Source of the DNA: Thysanoteuthis rhombus
Lineage: Eukaryota > Mollusca > Cephalopoda > Oegopsida > Thysanoteuthidae
Length of the DNA stretch: 64,000 nt
Reading direction: 5' to 3'
Assembly: GCA_963457665.1 (NCBI GenBank)
Contig: OY735215.1
Span: 33,314,400-33,378,399 of the forward strand
In this document: positions 34,306 through 45,289 of the stretch, piece after piece
Layout of the letters: each line of letters begins with the position of its first letter
Position numbering within the stretch: position 1 is the stretch's first letter
Notes under the pieces: model-generated
The model's input: only the letters and a program-made list of their open reading frames with translations
Told to the model about the DNA's origin: nothing
Database searches by the model: none
Program-made: the position numbers and the translations under genes

Positions 34306-34867
34306 TAAAGCACAAAATTCATCATTGTCAAAGATAGCCGGGGCCACAATTGATTCAGAGCAGGAAAGGGATCCAAATTAACTTACGAATTTGGCATCTC
34401 TCCCAAACAGCAGTAGTTGTTTCGGTCAATTCTGAACAAGATTTTAGAAGGATAGAAAATAAAAAATTTGCTCCTTTTTCATCCGACTAATTCAATTCAA
34501 TTAACAGAAACAATTTCCGGATATTCAGCATTCAGATCCACAAAACATGATTAAATACATGCGTCGTTATGTTAATTGCACTAAAATTTGGTTTTCTTGC
34601 ATAATGTTCCCGTTTTTGACTCTCAAAACCAAGCAATTAGAAGCAGACAGTCCGCTCGTTCAAATACTCATGACAAGTACTGTATATGAGTGTATAGGTG
34701 AGTGTGAAAGCAATGACAAACAATTTATATAAATAAGCAGAATTGTACAGATAGAGTACATGTATTAGTGAACCATATCGAACCATTCTCATTCATTATC
34801 ATATGTTTTCAGTAAAATCTTCCATATATCCTCAATACGTGTGAGTGTGCATGCTTATGCCTATATA
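34306..34867. other. Non-coding, nothing recognised
   Basis: No supported feature. Confidence 0.4.
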
Positions 34868-35059
34868 CAGAGGTGGCGCGTGTGACCCGCAGACCTTTCA
34901 ACGGGGGATGGGGTTGGAATTGGGGGGGGGGGCAAAAAATGTCTGAAAAACTCTGAAAAATCTGAAAAATATCTTTAGGATATTTTCAAGAAATCTAAAA
35001 AAATACTCTTTTAACTTTGTTGAGGGGGCGGAGGGTTGTTGGACATAGTTCCACCACTG
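34868..35059. mobile_element. hAT-like MITE (CAGAGGTGG...CCACCACTG)
   Basis: Left end CAGAGGTGGCGC and right end GTTCCACCACTG are inverted counterparts (CAG(A/T)GGTGG). The flanks CTATATA and GTATATC are weakly similar, so the 8-bp target duplication is not proven. The interior has a G run and three CTGAAAAA-type repeats at 34942-34968. Confidence 0.5.
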
Positions 35060-35369
35060 GTATATCTATATATAAAGACAGACAGATGGAAAATGTATGT
35101 ATGTACACATACATTTCTATATACACACATATACATATACCAGATAACTGACCGCATGAAACTTTTGGATCCATAAGTAGTTCCCTAGTCATAATACCAG
35201 GGTATAGGATAATATTGGCATGTTTTAGGGGCTTTTGTTAAATACACTTCCATCTTTAATACTGGTATATACAGTATTTACATACACACACAAATATTTC
35301 TATATTATGTTTATGTATGTGCATACATGTGTAATTGTATGTCTGTGAGTGATTGTGTTTATCTGTCTG
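35060..35369. other. Non-coding with TA/CA-rich text
   Basis: ACATACATTTCTATATACAC-type patches; no supported gene. Confidence 0.4.
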
Positions 35370-35584
35370 CAGTGGTGTTGCAAAGAATCTCAGTGCCTTG
35401 GGGCAAAAGCAGTACTAAGTACGGGGGTTCAGACAATGCCCGGGGGCAAAGATAGAACCTGAGTGCAAAGAGTAAGGCGCAATTATTAACACACATTATA
35501 GTTCAGAGGAAATTTTCGGCCCTTTTACACCTATGCTTGGGGGTGACTGCCCTCTCTTGCCCCCCTCCTGTTCCTACACCTCTG
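35370..35584. mobile_element. hAT-type MITE with 8-bp target duplication
   Basis: Starts CAGTGGTGTTGC and ends CTACACCTCTG (inverted: CAGAGGTGTAG). It is flanked by TCTGTCTG (35362-35369) and TCTGCCTG (35585-35592), an 8-bp duplication with one mismatch. CAG/CTG ends and an 8-bp duplication are typical of hAT elements. No transposase coding. Confidence 0.7.
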
Positions 35585-35599
35585 TCTGCCTGTCTGTCC

Positions 35600-35835
35600 A
35601 AATCTGCACAAGCATGTAGCTACGTGCACAAAAACACTCCTTGCCAAGAACAATGAGCAAAACACTTTCTATTTTATAATAGATCTTAATACCATAGAGA
35701 ACATATGGGTGCACATTAAGGCCAAACTGTTTGGGAGAAAATTTTGCGAACACTGACCGGCTGCGGCTAGCAGTGAAAGATGAATGGACAATAGTACACT
35801 GTAAACAATTATCGGACAGCTTGACCAAACAACCC
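35600..35835 (+). pseudogene. Tc1-like transposase C-terminal scrap
   Basis: From 35682 the frame reads DLNTIENIWVHIKAKLFGRK, the Tc1-family D-L-N-P-I-E-N-L-W region around the last catalytic acidic residue (here with T for P). A one-base shift near 35745 leads to NTDRLRLAVKDEWTIVHCKQ followed by LSDSLT, the usual post-catalytic helix. Nothing remains of the N-terminal DNA-binding part, so it is a dead fragment. Homology is from family knowledge. Confidence 0.7.
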
Positions 35836-37072
35836 AGTCTCTTTAAATAAGAATAAGTGGAAAGCTATCCTTTATCAAAATTCACTCTGCACAGACACTG
35901 AATGCACTGGTGTATAACATTGTCAAATATTCCACCTATAATTGTTAGAATAAAAGAGTCATTGCAAGAAATTAGAAAAGTTTTGCTCATTTTTTTGGCC
36001 CAGGAGTGTAGAACCAGCTCTCTTTTTTTATTTTGTTGGAATGACACTGAAATATTTGGCATGTATCTCTTTCTGTGCACACTTAAAACAAGTCCAAATT
36101 CAAGAATTAAAATTAGAATTAAGTTAATCTCATTTGGGTTGGCCACATCCACTTTTCTTTTTTCCTTTCTCTTTTTTTTCTTCCTTCCTTTCAGGATAAA
36201 ACAACTAGTGCTTGTATATACTCAGCTCTAAATGCATATTTCAACAGGCCTGTCACCAGTGACTGCATGCTTTCACTCACTAAAAGTACTCCTAACCTTT
36301 TTAGATAGCAAAGGAGGTGACAATTGGTGAGACAAGCATATAATCTACAAAGTTTGCACTCCCGAGTCACAAATCCCAGTCAACAAGCAATACCACCTCT
36401 GCACTCTGACCATCGGCCTCTTGTACACTTCAAGTGACATATATGACAACGTGTTTTTACGTGATTGGATGTGATAAGAGACTGCTCTTCTTCAGTTGCC
36501 TGGTTAACAGATATGCCTGCCCCCTGAACCTTCCCTAACCTGCTGTCCTCTTCCTCCCCCTTCTCCTTTTGTTCTGCTGGACTTCCCCCCCACCCCCCAG
36601 TCCAACAAGCTAAGGAATACTCAACAGTGTGCACTCAAGTTATTCATTAAATAACCTTGACAGTCCAATAGCAAACTATAATGATGGGAGACCTCTGCTT
36701 TGAAACTGTTTGCAATTTTCTTGCCTTTGTTATTTATTTATTTTATTTTATTTTTTTTTTTTAGTTTGTTTGTTTCTTCTAGTTAACAACTTTTTTGCAG
36801 TGGGTTCTTAACTTGCCAAGAGCACACATTTTTGTTTGTAGATAATTTGAGAGTATCCTGGATTTTACATGGACTTCAAATGAATGAACCTTCCAAGAAT
36901 TAGGTTCAAAATATTTCGCCACTCTCTCTGAAAACTCATAATTAAGCTAATTCTTACGTGAATTTTGTATCAATCGTTCATGATGAATGGTGCGGTTGGA
37001 ATATTTTCCGTGTTTACGTGTTCATTTTTTTCACAACGTTTCCGTCCATGTACACTCCAGCATTCGTTAAGT
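35836..37072. other. Non-coding, nothing recognised
   Basis: Includes TTTTATT runs at 36731-36762 and CT-rich text near 36535-36600. Short frames on both strands show no domain. Confidence 0.45.
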
Positions 37073-37161
37073 GTTGTCAGTTCCAGAATGTTGAATCACT
37101 TCTCAGAGCGCAGTCCAACCATACATATACTCTGGGTAGTCAACATTCTAGAACTAACAAC
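37073..37161. repeat. Inverted repeat, 22-bp arms
   Basis: GTTGTCAGTTCCAGAATGTT plus GA (37073-37094) is the reverse complement of 37140-37161 with two mismatches; the loop is 45 nt. It may be a small MITE or a transcribed stem. Confidence 0.85.
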
Positions 37162-37849
37162 CCCTGACTTAGGCCATGAGCATATGTCCAAAAACTTGTG
37201 AAAAAACTAACATATAGACAAAGAAAATTGTCCCACCTCATCATGAAGCTTTATTTCTGATTCAATAGGGAGCCAGGATTACTACTTCAGATGTTTTTTG
37301 CTTTGTTTTTTTCTCGTACATGTTTCAAAGTTCAGGTTAACCAATTAAGAAGGTTTTTTTTTGACTTTTTGAATATGAGAGTAACTTCCTGAATCAAAAA
37401 TGAAAAAAATCACATCTAAATTGGTAACCCTGAAAGGACCAAAGATTAACTCATATACACAAATAGGTAGTAGTATTATCTTGAATTTTATTTGATGAAT
37501 CTTTATCAAACATTATTAATTTTTTGACAGGTGTTTTCTTTCATCTTCATCTTTAATGCTTTTATTTGCGACCAATCAGGTCGTCAGTCTATGGCAGTGA
37601 GTAAATACCAGAGATTGGAAACAAAGAATAAGCTCCTGGCAAGACTCAAATGTTCATCCTTTCTTCTTCAAGAAGCTTGTTTTTCCATTACCGATTCTCT
37701 ACTCTCTGAACTACAAGAGCTCTACTGTTGGCTGAAGACGAAATGTAATCATTGACCCTCAATCTTTGTTTCCTCCTGATCACTTGTGGACATATTCATT
37801 GTTATCATTTTTACAATCATCTGTGGTATCATCTATGAATGCATTATTT
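37162..37849. other. Non-coding, nothing recognised
   Basis: A 74-codon frame at 37531-37755 has no recognised domain. Confidence 0.4.
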
Positions 37850-38020
37850 TATTTGAAATGTTGCTACACAGAGGATGAGTCACTCAGCCAAGACAGCAAA
37901 AATAGAATAAACAATTGAAGAAAAATGGTGCTGCTGTAGGAACAGTAACTATAACCAATATGGTAGCTGCTTCAAAATAGCGTTGTTCTTAACCATTGAG
38001 CTAAAGAGCCTGATGGAAAG
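37850..38020 (-). mobile_element. tRNA-derived SINE
   Basis: Minus strand: CTTTAGCTCAATGGTTAAGA (A box, plus about 37989-38008). The B box is eroded (TTGGTTATAGTTACTG, plus about 37945-37960). The body CCATTTTTCTTCAATTGTTT..ATTCTATTTTTGCTG is nearly the same as in the plus-strand copy at 38125. Confidence 0.7.
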
Positions 38021-38124
38021 GTAAAAGCCCCAAAGTTGTCTGCAGCAGAAACAACAATGCAGATATAGACAGTGAATGAACAAGATGAGAAGAGTGGGGA
38101 TAAAGCAATTATTTAGGTCTTCAC
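38021..38124. other. Loop between inverted SINEs
   Basis: About 100 bp of unremarkable sequence separating two head-to-head copies. Confidence 0.5.
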
Positions 38125-38345
38125 CTTTCAAACAAGCTGTTTAGCTCAGTGGTTAACAGTGACGTTACACTGAAGCAGTAACCTTATCAGTTGCAGGTTC
38201 GTTTTTTGCCACAACCCCATTTTTCTTGAATTGCTTATTCTACTTACTCTGCCTAGGCAAGATGGCTTATTCTCCATGTAACAATGAGAGACCATTTCAA
38301 ATAATATACTGCATATGTATATATGTATATTCTGTTGGATTATAT
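38125..38345 (+). mobile_element. tRNA-derived SINE
   Basis: GTTTAGCTCAGTGGTTAACA (A box, about 38141-38160), then GTTGCAGGTTCGTTTTTTGC (B box, about 38191-38210) at tRNA-like spacing. The body CCATTTTTCTTGAATTGCTT, ATTCTACTTACTCTGCCTAG and CATTTCAAATAATATACTGC follows. It has the same family organisation as 30690-30840 and forms an inverted pair with 37850-38020. Confidence 0.75.
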
Positions 38346-38805
38346 TTCAATCTCTTGATAATATACTTGTAGTAATAGTATTGGTAATATTATCTTGAAT
38401 TTTATTAAATGAAGCATTATCAACCAATATTGATTTTTGATCCGGATTTTTTTGTCCTAATAAATTTGTTTCATTAGTCTTATGCTGTACTTATGAATTA
38501 TACATACAAAATGTTTTAACACATGTGAATATTGAATTCAACTTACCTATTCTAAAACTAGTCGTTTATACAACCCATGATATCAAGCAGAATGTATTAA
38601 ACAAATCTGGCCAAACTTTCATTGACTTCAATGAGTACATAGATAGTGTCACAGCAAGTACTAAAAGCATCTCTACGAAGTAAGCAGACACTACAGTTTC
38701 CATAGTATATTTAGCGTGTAACAGATTTAGTGAATGTAATATGAATTCAAAGATTTGATCACGTGATACTTATCTGTGTTCTGCCAGAAAAACATACACA
38801 AAAAT
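38346..38805. other. Non-coding, nothing recognised
   Basis: AT-rich; no supported feature. Confidence 0.4.
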
Positions 38806-39228
38806 GATTAGTCACTCAATAGAAACCGTCATGAGAACAATGTCTTCTAGCAATATGTCCTGTTGGGGGTGATCAATTAAAAAATTAGGGAAAGTGGTTT
38901 TCGAAGCATACGTTACTTGTTGGGACTGATCAATTAGAAAATTTGAAAAAGGGGTGAACAATGCATAAGTTACTTCTCTTACTTTTGGTGGGCACTGATC
39001 ATTAGCAAAGACTCAATTTTCAAGAAGCAGAACTAAGGCACCAATTTAGCATAAACTTACATTGCACATTGAACTCCTCCCCTTAAAAATAAAAAAGGAG
39101 TAAATATTTGAATTTTAAGCCCTCTAGCTCCATTAGTGCAGCTTGTCTGAATGATACATACATACATAACCAGCCAAACCTACTAAAAAATTGAAAATTT
39201 ATGTAAACAATTTTGGTAGACAATTCAT
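38806..39228 (+). repeat. Repeat A copy with internal duplication
   Basis: GATTAGTCACTCAATAGAAA, CGTCATGAGAAC, TTGGGGGTGATCAATTAAAA. The GATCAATTA(A/G)AAAATT box occurs twice (about 38870 and 38929), so about 60 bp is duplicated. Then GAATTTTAAGCCCTCTAGCT, GATACATACATACATAACCA, and a worn 3' end. Confidence 0.8.
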
Positions 39229-39417
39229 TATATTATCTTCAGTTGTATATCAAGAGGGTCGAGAAGGTATATTTCATTCTGCTTCACAAGGTGAAGGTCG
39301 TTTACAGGACTATAAATGAATGGAAATCACCAGAGAAACATTACTGCTTAGAAAGTTGTATCAGCGGCATTCCTAGAGTTGGTATCACCCAGGACACTAA
39401 CTCAGGGTGTCACCCCC
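39229..39417. other. Non-coding spacer
   Basis: Nothing recognised. Confidence 0.4.
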
Positions 39418-39573
39418 AGTGTTGCAAACTCAGAAAAATTTTTCATTGAATCAACCGAAAAAACATCAAGATGCGTTAAAAACACTACTGATAGCTTTTT
39501 TATGGCTATTTTTGATAGTTGAAAAATAGCTCTTGAAGTAGCAGTGAATGTTGGATTTATACACTGCCAAGAA
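39418..39573 (+). mobile_element. CAGTGTTGC-type DNA transposon end
   Basis: Begins CAGTGTTGCAAACT, like 6210 and 56010. The GGCTATTTTTG interior motif is also shared with 6340-6370. No inverted partner is seen before the 35-bp tandem repeat. Confidence 0.4.
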
Positions 39574-39712
39574 ATATTTGAGCAAAATTTCAATTTTTAA
39601 CTCAAAACATATTTAAGCAAAATTTCAATTTTGACCTAAAACATATTTGAGCAAAATTTCAATTTTTGGTTCAAAACATATTTGAGTAAAATTTCTGAAT
39701 TATAAATTGTAA
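39574..39712 (+). repeat. Four-copy 35-bp tandem repeat
   Basis: ATATTT(G/A)AG(C/T)AAAATTTC recurs at 39574, 39609, 39643 and 39678 (spacings 35, 34, 35), separated by CAATTTTTxxxTCAAAAC-like text. Confidence 0.9.
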
Positions 39713-40040
39713 ATCAGGAGTAAAAGGATTACCAACCAGTGGCTGGGATTTAATGGAAACATTAAAAACATAATAGATTTGATATATGTTTTGTAAATGC
39801 ATTGCAAATGATTCAACAATAAAAATGGATTAAAATTAGGCAGATAAGGATTATTAGTGATCAGGAATTAATGCAAGCATCACTATCAGAATATGGCTTA
39901 GATATGTGCATAGTAAATGCATTGCAAATCATTTTACTATAGATATGTATTGCGAACAATTTTAGAATTGAAATACATTATAAGTCAGGTAGAAATGTGT
40001 TTTCAGTGGTTAGGAATTGTTGCGAGCATTACTGGCCAAA
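39713..40040 (+). repeat. Diverged ~120-150-bp tandem units
   Basis: CAGGAATTAATGCAAGCAT (about 39862), TAGGAATTGTTGCGAGCAT (about 40011) and a more diverged CTGGGATTTAATGGAAACAT (about 39743) mark three imperfect units. TAAATGCATTGCAAAT occurs twice (about 39794 and 39913). Confidence 0.6.
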
Positions 40041-40643
40041 CAAGGCTATTACGTATATACTAGAATATATCCATCCGAAATTATGGTATTATTCATACAT
40101 GGATTGGAATTAAAGAGCACAAAACTATTCTAATAGATAAATTGTGTTTAATAATTCAAGTATCCTAATTTTGAGTTTTTTTCTTTTAAAGTCTCAACTC
40201 ATCTCACACGGTTTTAATAAGTCATTATCAGAAATGAAGTTTCAAGAGTCGCCATGATGTAATTTTTATTTTTATGTCATAATAAAAAGGCAAATCAACC
40301 AATGAGATTGTCCCATTAGAGCGCAAACAAACAAACAAATAAATAACAGCACATAAGAATTTTGAACAGATTTAGGGAAACTTCTTTACTGGTAGATATT
40401 GAAAAAGAGTCTCAACTAGAATTATTGAAAAAGCTGTTCTTCATTTATTTCTATTTTTTTACTTAAAATTAAATTTTCTAATCTAATGCAAAATCCACAC
40501 ACAATTTCTGCTCCCACTTTGATCATATTGAATAACCCAAGCCACCATGGAATCAATAAACCTTTTTCTGCTTATGATCTCTTACCGCTCAAAAAGTTTC
40601 TACTTTCTGTCTCCAGTGACCCTCAAACTCATTGCTTTGTCAA
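40041..40643. other. Non-coding, nothing recognised
   Basis: AAACAAAC/AAAT run near 40326-40345; otherwise unassigned. Confidence 0.4.
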
Positions 40644-41066
40644 AAACCATCAACCAAAATTATCACCAAAACTATCAACATAAGTTTCTTCAACTTTAAA
40701 TTGGTCAGTCTGGCTGGCTTTTACACACGTAGAGTACACCGATGGGGCTGGAAAGCAGAAAATTTTGTACATTTACTCCTATCATTTAGTTTCTTTGTCT
40801 GTTTTTAATTTCCCCCAAATAGGTTTTTAGTGGGGTTTCAGTTTATTATGCAACTTAATGCTAAAATGATTCCTTAGTTTGTGTCCAATAGCATTCATGC
40901 TTGTTTTTTTGAAATTCAGACATTTTCAGTGGTCACTGTCCAACAAATGGTGATAGAAGTAACTTATTGATTGATAACCCCCTTTTCCATCCCTCAACAT
41001 GGCATGCATCGAAAAAGATGTTGGTCACGTGACAATTTCTATTGAGTGACTATCCAGACCTGTAAC
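40644..41066 (-). repeat. Repeat A copy
   Basis: ATTATCACCAAAACTATCAA, GGGGCTGGAAAGCAG, AAATAGGTTTTTAGTGGGGT, TTTGTGTCCAATAGCATTCA, GTCACTGTCCAACAAATGGT, AAAAAGATGTTGGTCACGTG, and ATTGAGTGACTATCCAGACC. Near full length. Confidence 0.8.
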
Positions 41067-41949
41067 ATACTTCATGGAGCTCTTCATGGAATATTTTCTC
41101 TGTTACGATAAGGAATATCTGTTATTTTTGTATATAATACCATTGAATTTGGTGTTTGCATTTTTCCATTTGTAGTGTTATTGAACATGAGTTTGATCAT
41201 GACTTTAAATATCATCACAGGCATCTTTATGAATATAAGAGGCCCAACCCATCTGCTAATAATGCTCATATCATTTTGTGACCACTGAAAATCCCTTTTC
41301 CCCTCATTTTTAATGCACAAGATGTAAATTGAGTTCTGGAAACTACGTATCTGAAGCAATTTTAGGTGAAAAATTGGAAAATCTGGAGATCAATCAACAT
41401 TTTTCTTTTACCATCAGAAATACTTTATTTGTTAGCAAAGAAAATGACTGAAGCTAAACAAGGGAGTAGTTGAGAAGCAGTAAAGTCAGTGGGCAATGAT
41501 ATGAAAAGCCCAACCTTTGTCTATATACAATCGGTTCAGATACAGTGAGCAGGGGAGAATGAAACATGTCAATCCACTTTTTAAACTTTTGACTGTCAGG
41601 TAACTACTTTTGGGACTATGTCCCGGTCTCTTACTCAGGGTGACAGTATTACATCTTGCTCAATGTTAGCTAGTACCAAGTCTTTCCTAAATAATGTTGT
41701 AGAAGAGGACATTGAGATTCAAAATAGTCTGGTAAAAGGTTTGATGTGTTCCACCGTAGGGGCATGTTGGACCATCATGTGAGGCACATCAGATCAGTAA
41801 TATGAATTATTTTAGATTATATTTCAAATTGGAATTTACAGAAGATAGCTAGTTTCATTAGGTATTTTATTGACTAAAATGTTCTTATTCAATTTAGTGA
41901 GAGTTGCTCGTCATGCTGTCATACAAAGTAAAGTCTACTCAGAATCGCA
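41067..41949. other. Non-coding, nothing firmly recognised
   Basis: GATGTGTTCCACCGTAGGGG with TTGGACCATC (41747-41776) echoes the GTGTCCCACTCTCCC and GGTCCAGTATACC text at 42985-43034, and might be one edge of the element containing the helix-turn-helix fragment. Confidence 0.35.
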
Positions 41950-42560
41950 CTATTAACATGATGGCAGAATTAATTTTGCACATTTGGAACCTCAGCTGAC
42001 ACAGATGGAGGCAGGCATATGACAACACTCCCTTTGTCAATGTTAGAAATGTCGACATTGAGATGGTGACAAATTTATCACAGATTTTTCTGGATTGCCT
42101 TGAATAGCAAACAAAAAGACTCCTCATCATCCTTGTCAATTACTTGAGCTATCGTAAAATTCAGCGAATTTCGCTAAAACATATTCATCAATAAATGGCA
42201 CTCTGTGTTCCTCAAAATTGGGGTGTAGACACATGTCTGTGATGTTTTCAGCATCAGAGCTGTCATCTCCTTGAAAGCTGTCTTCATTTTCCAAGTCACC
42301 GTCATCAGCAGTGGTGGTTTTTTGCACGATATTCACTGCTTCTTTCCTCTTGGTTTTCTTGTTCGACTTTTCAATCGACAGCTCAAACAAATGTAGCATT
42401 TTTAATTTGATCAGTGCTGTATCGGGAATCTGCAGATCTTTTAAAACATCTCTCAGAGATTTTTCTTTCCCAATCTCCTCCAAAGTGTGTCGAACCAAAG
42501 CACCATCGTATGCTGTGTGATTAGTCTTGTGTTGATATTTTCTAAGTATTCTTACCTGAA
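41950..42560 (-). pseudogene. psq/pogo-type helix-turn-helix protein fragment
   Basis: On the minus strand the frame from about 42556 reads RKYQHKTNHTAYDGALVRHT, then LEEIGKEKSLRDVLKDLQIP. This is the layout of HTH_psq domains at the N-terminus of pogo/Tigger-related proteins (family form RxYKRKTxxxxYxxxxLxxAxxxVxxGxxSxRxAxxxxGIPxxTL). An acidic linker (LENEDSFQGDDSSDAENITD) and DEYVLAKFAEFYDS near the stop at about 42138 follow. Past that stop, another frame reads HHLNVDISNIDKGSVVICLP, so the C-terminus is frameshifted. There is no ATG at the head, and a TTTCAG-type acceptor precedes it near 42550, so it may be an exon of an older spliced gene. No DDE catalytic domain is seen. Fragment or pseudogene of a multicopy family. 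Confidence 0.5.
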
Positions 42561-43616
42561 AGAAGGTTCACGCAGGATAACCCTATAACTAGGGGTTTTT
42601 AAAGACAAAATGTTCCGGGTTATCAAATGCTTTCAATGACATCTATAGTAGCTTCACTTAGATGGATGAATATAGAGTAGCTTGACAAAGGGAAAATTCC
42701 ATGTGGCAGGTTGGACTAGCTAACCAAAGTGGTCTAACCTACCCCAAAGCAACATTTGTGCATCCCACCAAAAATACACACAGAAGACTCCCAGTACTTA
42801 AGGAGAAATTACACCATACGTGAAAATTAATAAATTTATTTTTGACACCACAAATCATTAAACTTACCCTGGAGAACTTGTAGTTTCCTCAAGGCTGATG
42901 AAAAAAAATTGCCCGAGAGTTTGTCAAGCGAGGTTTCTCTAGAAGGAAGCGGGGAACTACAACCGCTGAGGTACCGAAAGAATTATTGATGGTCCAGTAT
43001 ACCAACTGGTCCAATGTGTCCCACTCTCCCTTAGCTAAAATACAACCATGGTTCTCGCTTTGTCACCATATATGTAATCAATCGAGTGAATAAAAGTTTT
43101 GATTATTAGTTTACTAAATCCTACTTGTAATATCATTCGTAGCTCAAATAAACAGCTAGTATTGAAATGATATCCAATGCATTTCTCTTGTAAAATAATT
43201 ACAAAAATTTCTATATGTGATTTTAGTATTTGCTATGCAATCATTATCCAATGAAAATTTTGACTTATTTGCTGGATAGATCCTACCTATGATAGCTATC
43301 ATAAGATATTGGCTTAATATTTTATACCAGAATCTGAATTGAGTATAAAAGCAAATAAAAATGAAGCAAGACTGCTTTTGAGGTTTTGTTCTCTCAATGA
43401 ATTCATTTGTTCCAAGTAAAACCAAATGTATGCAGGTCTTTTCTGACCAATAGTAGATTTACACTTCCCCTGATGCATCATGAAATATGCAGGGGAAGTC
43501 ACTTACTGTAATCACTTTGAGATGAGGTAATTGGCTGATAACATTGAACAAAGGATATAAAAGTTAGAATAATTAACATTCATTATTATAGATTAACATT
43601 AACTGCTACAAAATGA
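42561..43616. other. Non-coding, element flank suspected
   Basis: GTGGCAGGTTGGACTAGCTA, CCAAAGTGGTCTAACCTACC (42693-42740) and CCAATGTGTCCCACTCTCCC (about 43011-43030) are GGAC-rich motifs that look like parts of a transposon body around the helix-turn-helix fragment. The rest is unassigned. Confidence 0.35.
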
Positions 43617-43955
43617 ACGAATAAATTTGTTTACAGTACAGTGAATTGGAACAAAAATTTTAATGTCCATAATATCATTTGACTGACCAGTTTCCAAGTG
43701 TAAGCATTGAACAAGTTCAAGTTTTCAGCAACAATAATTTTTCAACCAGGTTTACATTGTGTACATAAATGAATTAATAACAAATATAATTATAATATAT
43801 TTATGATTTCCAAAACTTTTTACGTATTGTTTATACAGCATAGCATATTTTCTACGATGCATTTTTTGGGGCACATCACAAAAACTCAAGACTGAACTGC
43901 AAATTATCAAAACTGCCGATGGAAAACCCATAAATAGCAAGGGATAACTGAACTG
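43617..43955 (+). repeat. Repeat D copy 2
   Basis: Homologous to 32370-32735: TTTGTTTACAGTACAGTGAA, AAGCATTGAACAAGTTCAAG, TTTTTCAACCAGGTTTACAT, ATATTTTCTACGATGCATTT, CTGCAAATTATCAAAACTGC, and GGAAAACCCATAAATAGCAA. Confidence 0.65.
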
Positions 43956-44949
43956 TGATTCAATGGAGAGCTAAACAATCAACATTAGGCTCAAGGCTCC
44001 AAGTTTCCCCCGCCAGATCATTCAATTGAACAATGGCCCCAGTGGATAAAAATCTTGACAAAGCACTTCTAGTGACCTGGCGGACCTGAATTCAATGTGA
44101 GAGACTGACAAGTGACATCACAAACACAAATCAACTAGAAAGAATTTACTGATATAAGATGTCCTCTTGCATAGATAGGGGAATGAGAACAATATGCCCC
44201 TATGGATTAACCAATGGATTTTATTCAAAATCTTTCCTGAAGAAACCAGGAGAGTCCAATGGTTGAAGCATTGTTACTAAAAGCAACATTAGAACATAAG
44301 TCTATGTAGACCACTGCATACTAAAATATATGAAATCAATATGAATACTTGAATATTTCAAATAAACAGTTTGGACTGACTAATTTTGATAACAATAACA
44401 GATTGATAACATTATCCATGATTCTGATAAACAGCCTCCTTGGTACATCAAACAATTGAACAGATGTTAAGTTTTAATTTTTTCATTCTTTTACATTCCA
44501 ATATCTAAATTGACTGTCTTAGAACAAATATCTTTTTTTAAAAATTCCCTTTGATAAAAACTCTGTTCCTATGATAAGGTAATTGTTGAGATATCTCTTG
44601 CACAAGATGGGGATTCTTAATCATTGGCAAAGTGAAATTCAGTTCAATATGAATTTCCATTCAAAACTCTTAGCATGTCCTCTTCATACAGCAGAATAAG
44701 AAATTAGTAAGTTTTAAAAAAGGGAAAAATACTTACAAACTTGAGTTTGGTATTAAAATAAATGTAACTACCTACCAATTCAACCCTGAGAATACCTCAA
44801 ATGGCTTTATATTGAACTCACTAAGAATGGTACAACCCTCAAAGTTCATTTCAAGGTCATTAATAACACATTCACTACTTTCACTTTACTTAGTATCAAC
44901 TAAAAATAAGATTTTATGTACTTTACATTACGTTTTGAAACACTAAAAC
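43956..44949. other. Non-coding, nothing recognised
   Basis: No supported feature. Confidence 0.4.
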
Positions 44950-45210
44950 TGAATAAAGATCAGTTCATATATATAGCAACAATGCAGGAAATATAATTGT
45001 GAAAATTGGATCAATTCTTCTTTAACTGCTCCCTCAGTGCAAAAAATGGGATGAAATGTTACATGCCTGACAAAATTACCAAAATCAATTCATATATAGC
45101 TGCAATGCAAAAGGGGATAACAATAAAAAAAGACATCCCATGTCTGACACAAAATTCAATCAATTCTTCTTTTGCTTCTCTTCAAATGCAAAAAATGGAT
45201 GTTACTTGGG
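44950..45210 (+). repeat. Two-copy diverged tandem duplication, ~130 bp
   Basis: TCATATATATAGCAACAATG..GGATCAATTCTTC..CAAAAAATGG..ATGTTAC (44966-45062) recurs as TCATATATAGCTGCAATG..AATCAATTCTTC..CAAAAAATGGATGTTAC (45090-45205). Shortly upstream of the DTDVLVLL pseudogene. Confidence 0.65.
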
Positions 45211-45289
45211 CTTCGGCAAGCACGCATTCTTCATAAGTTTAAAGAAGTAATTTTCACTTCAGCTCTAATTACAAACATCACAAGGAAAG

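Noticed and set aside
37989-38210. Genuine tRNA genes
   Set aside because: A and B boxes are present, but acceptor stems do not pair, the bodies extend into SINE sequence, and several copies share that body.
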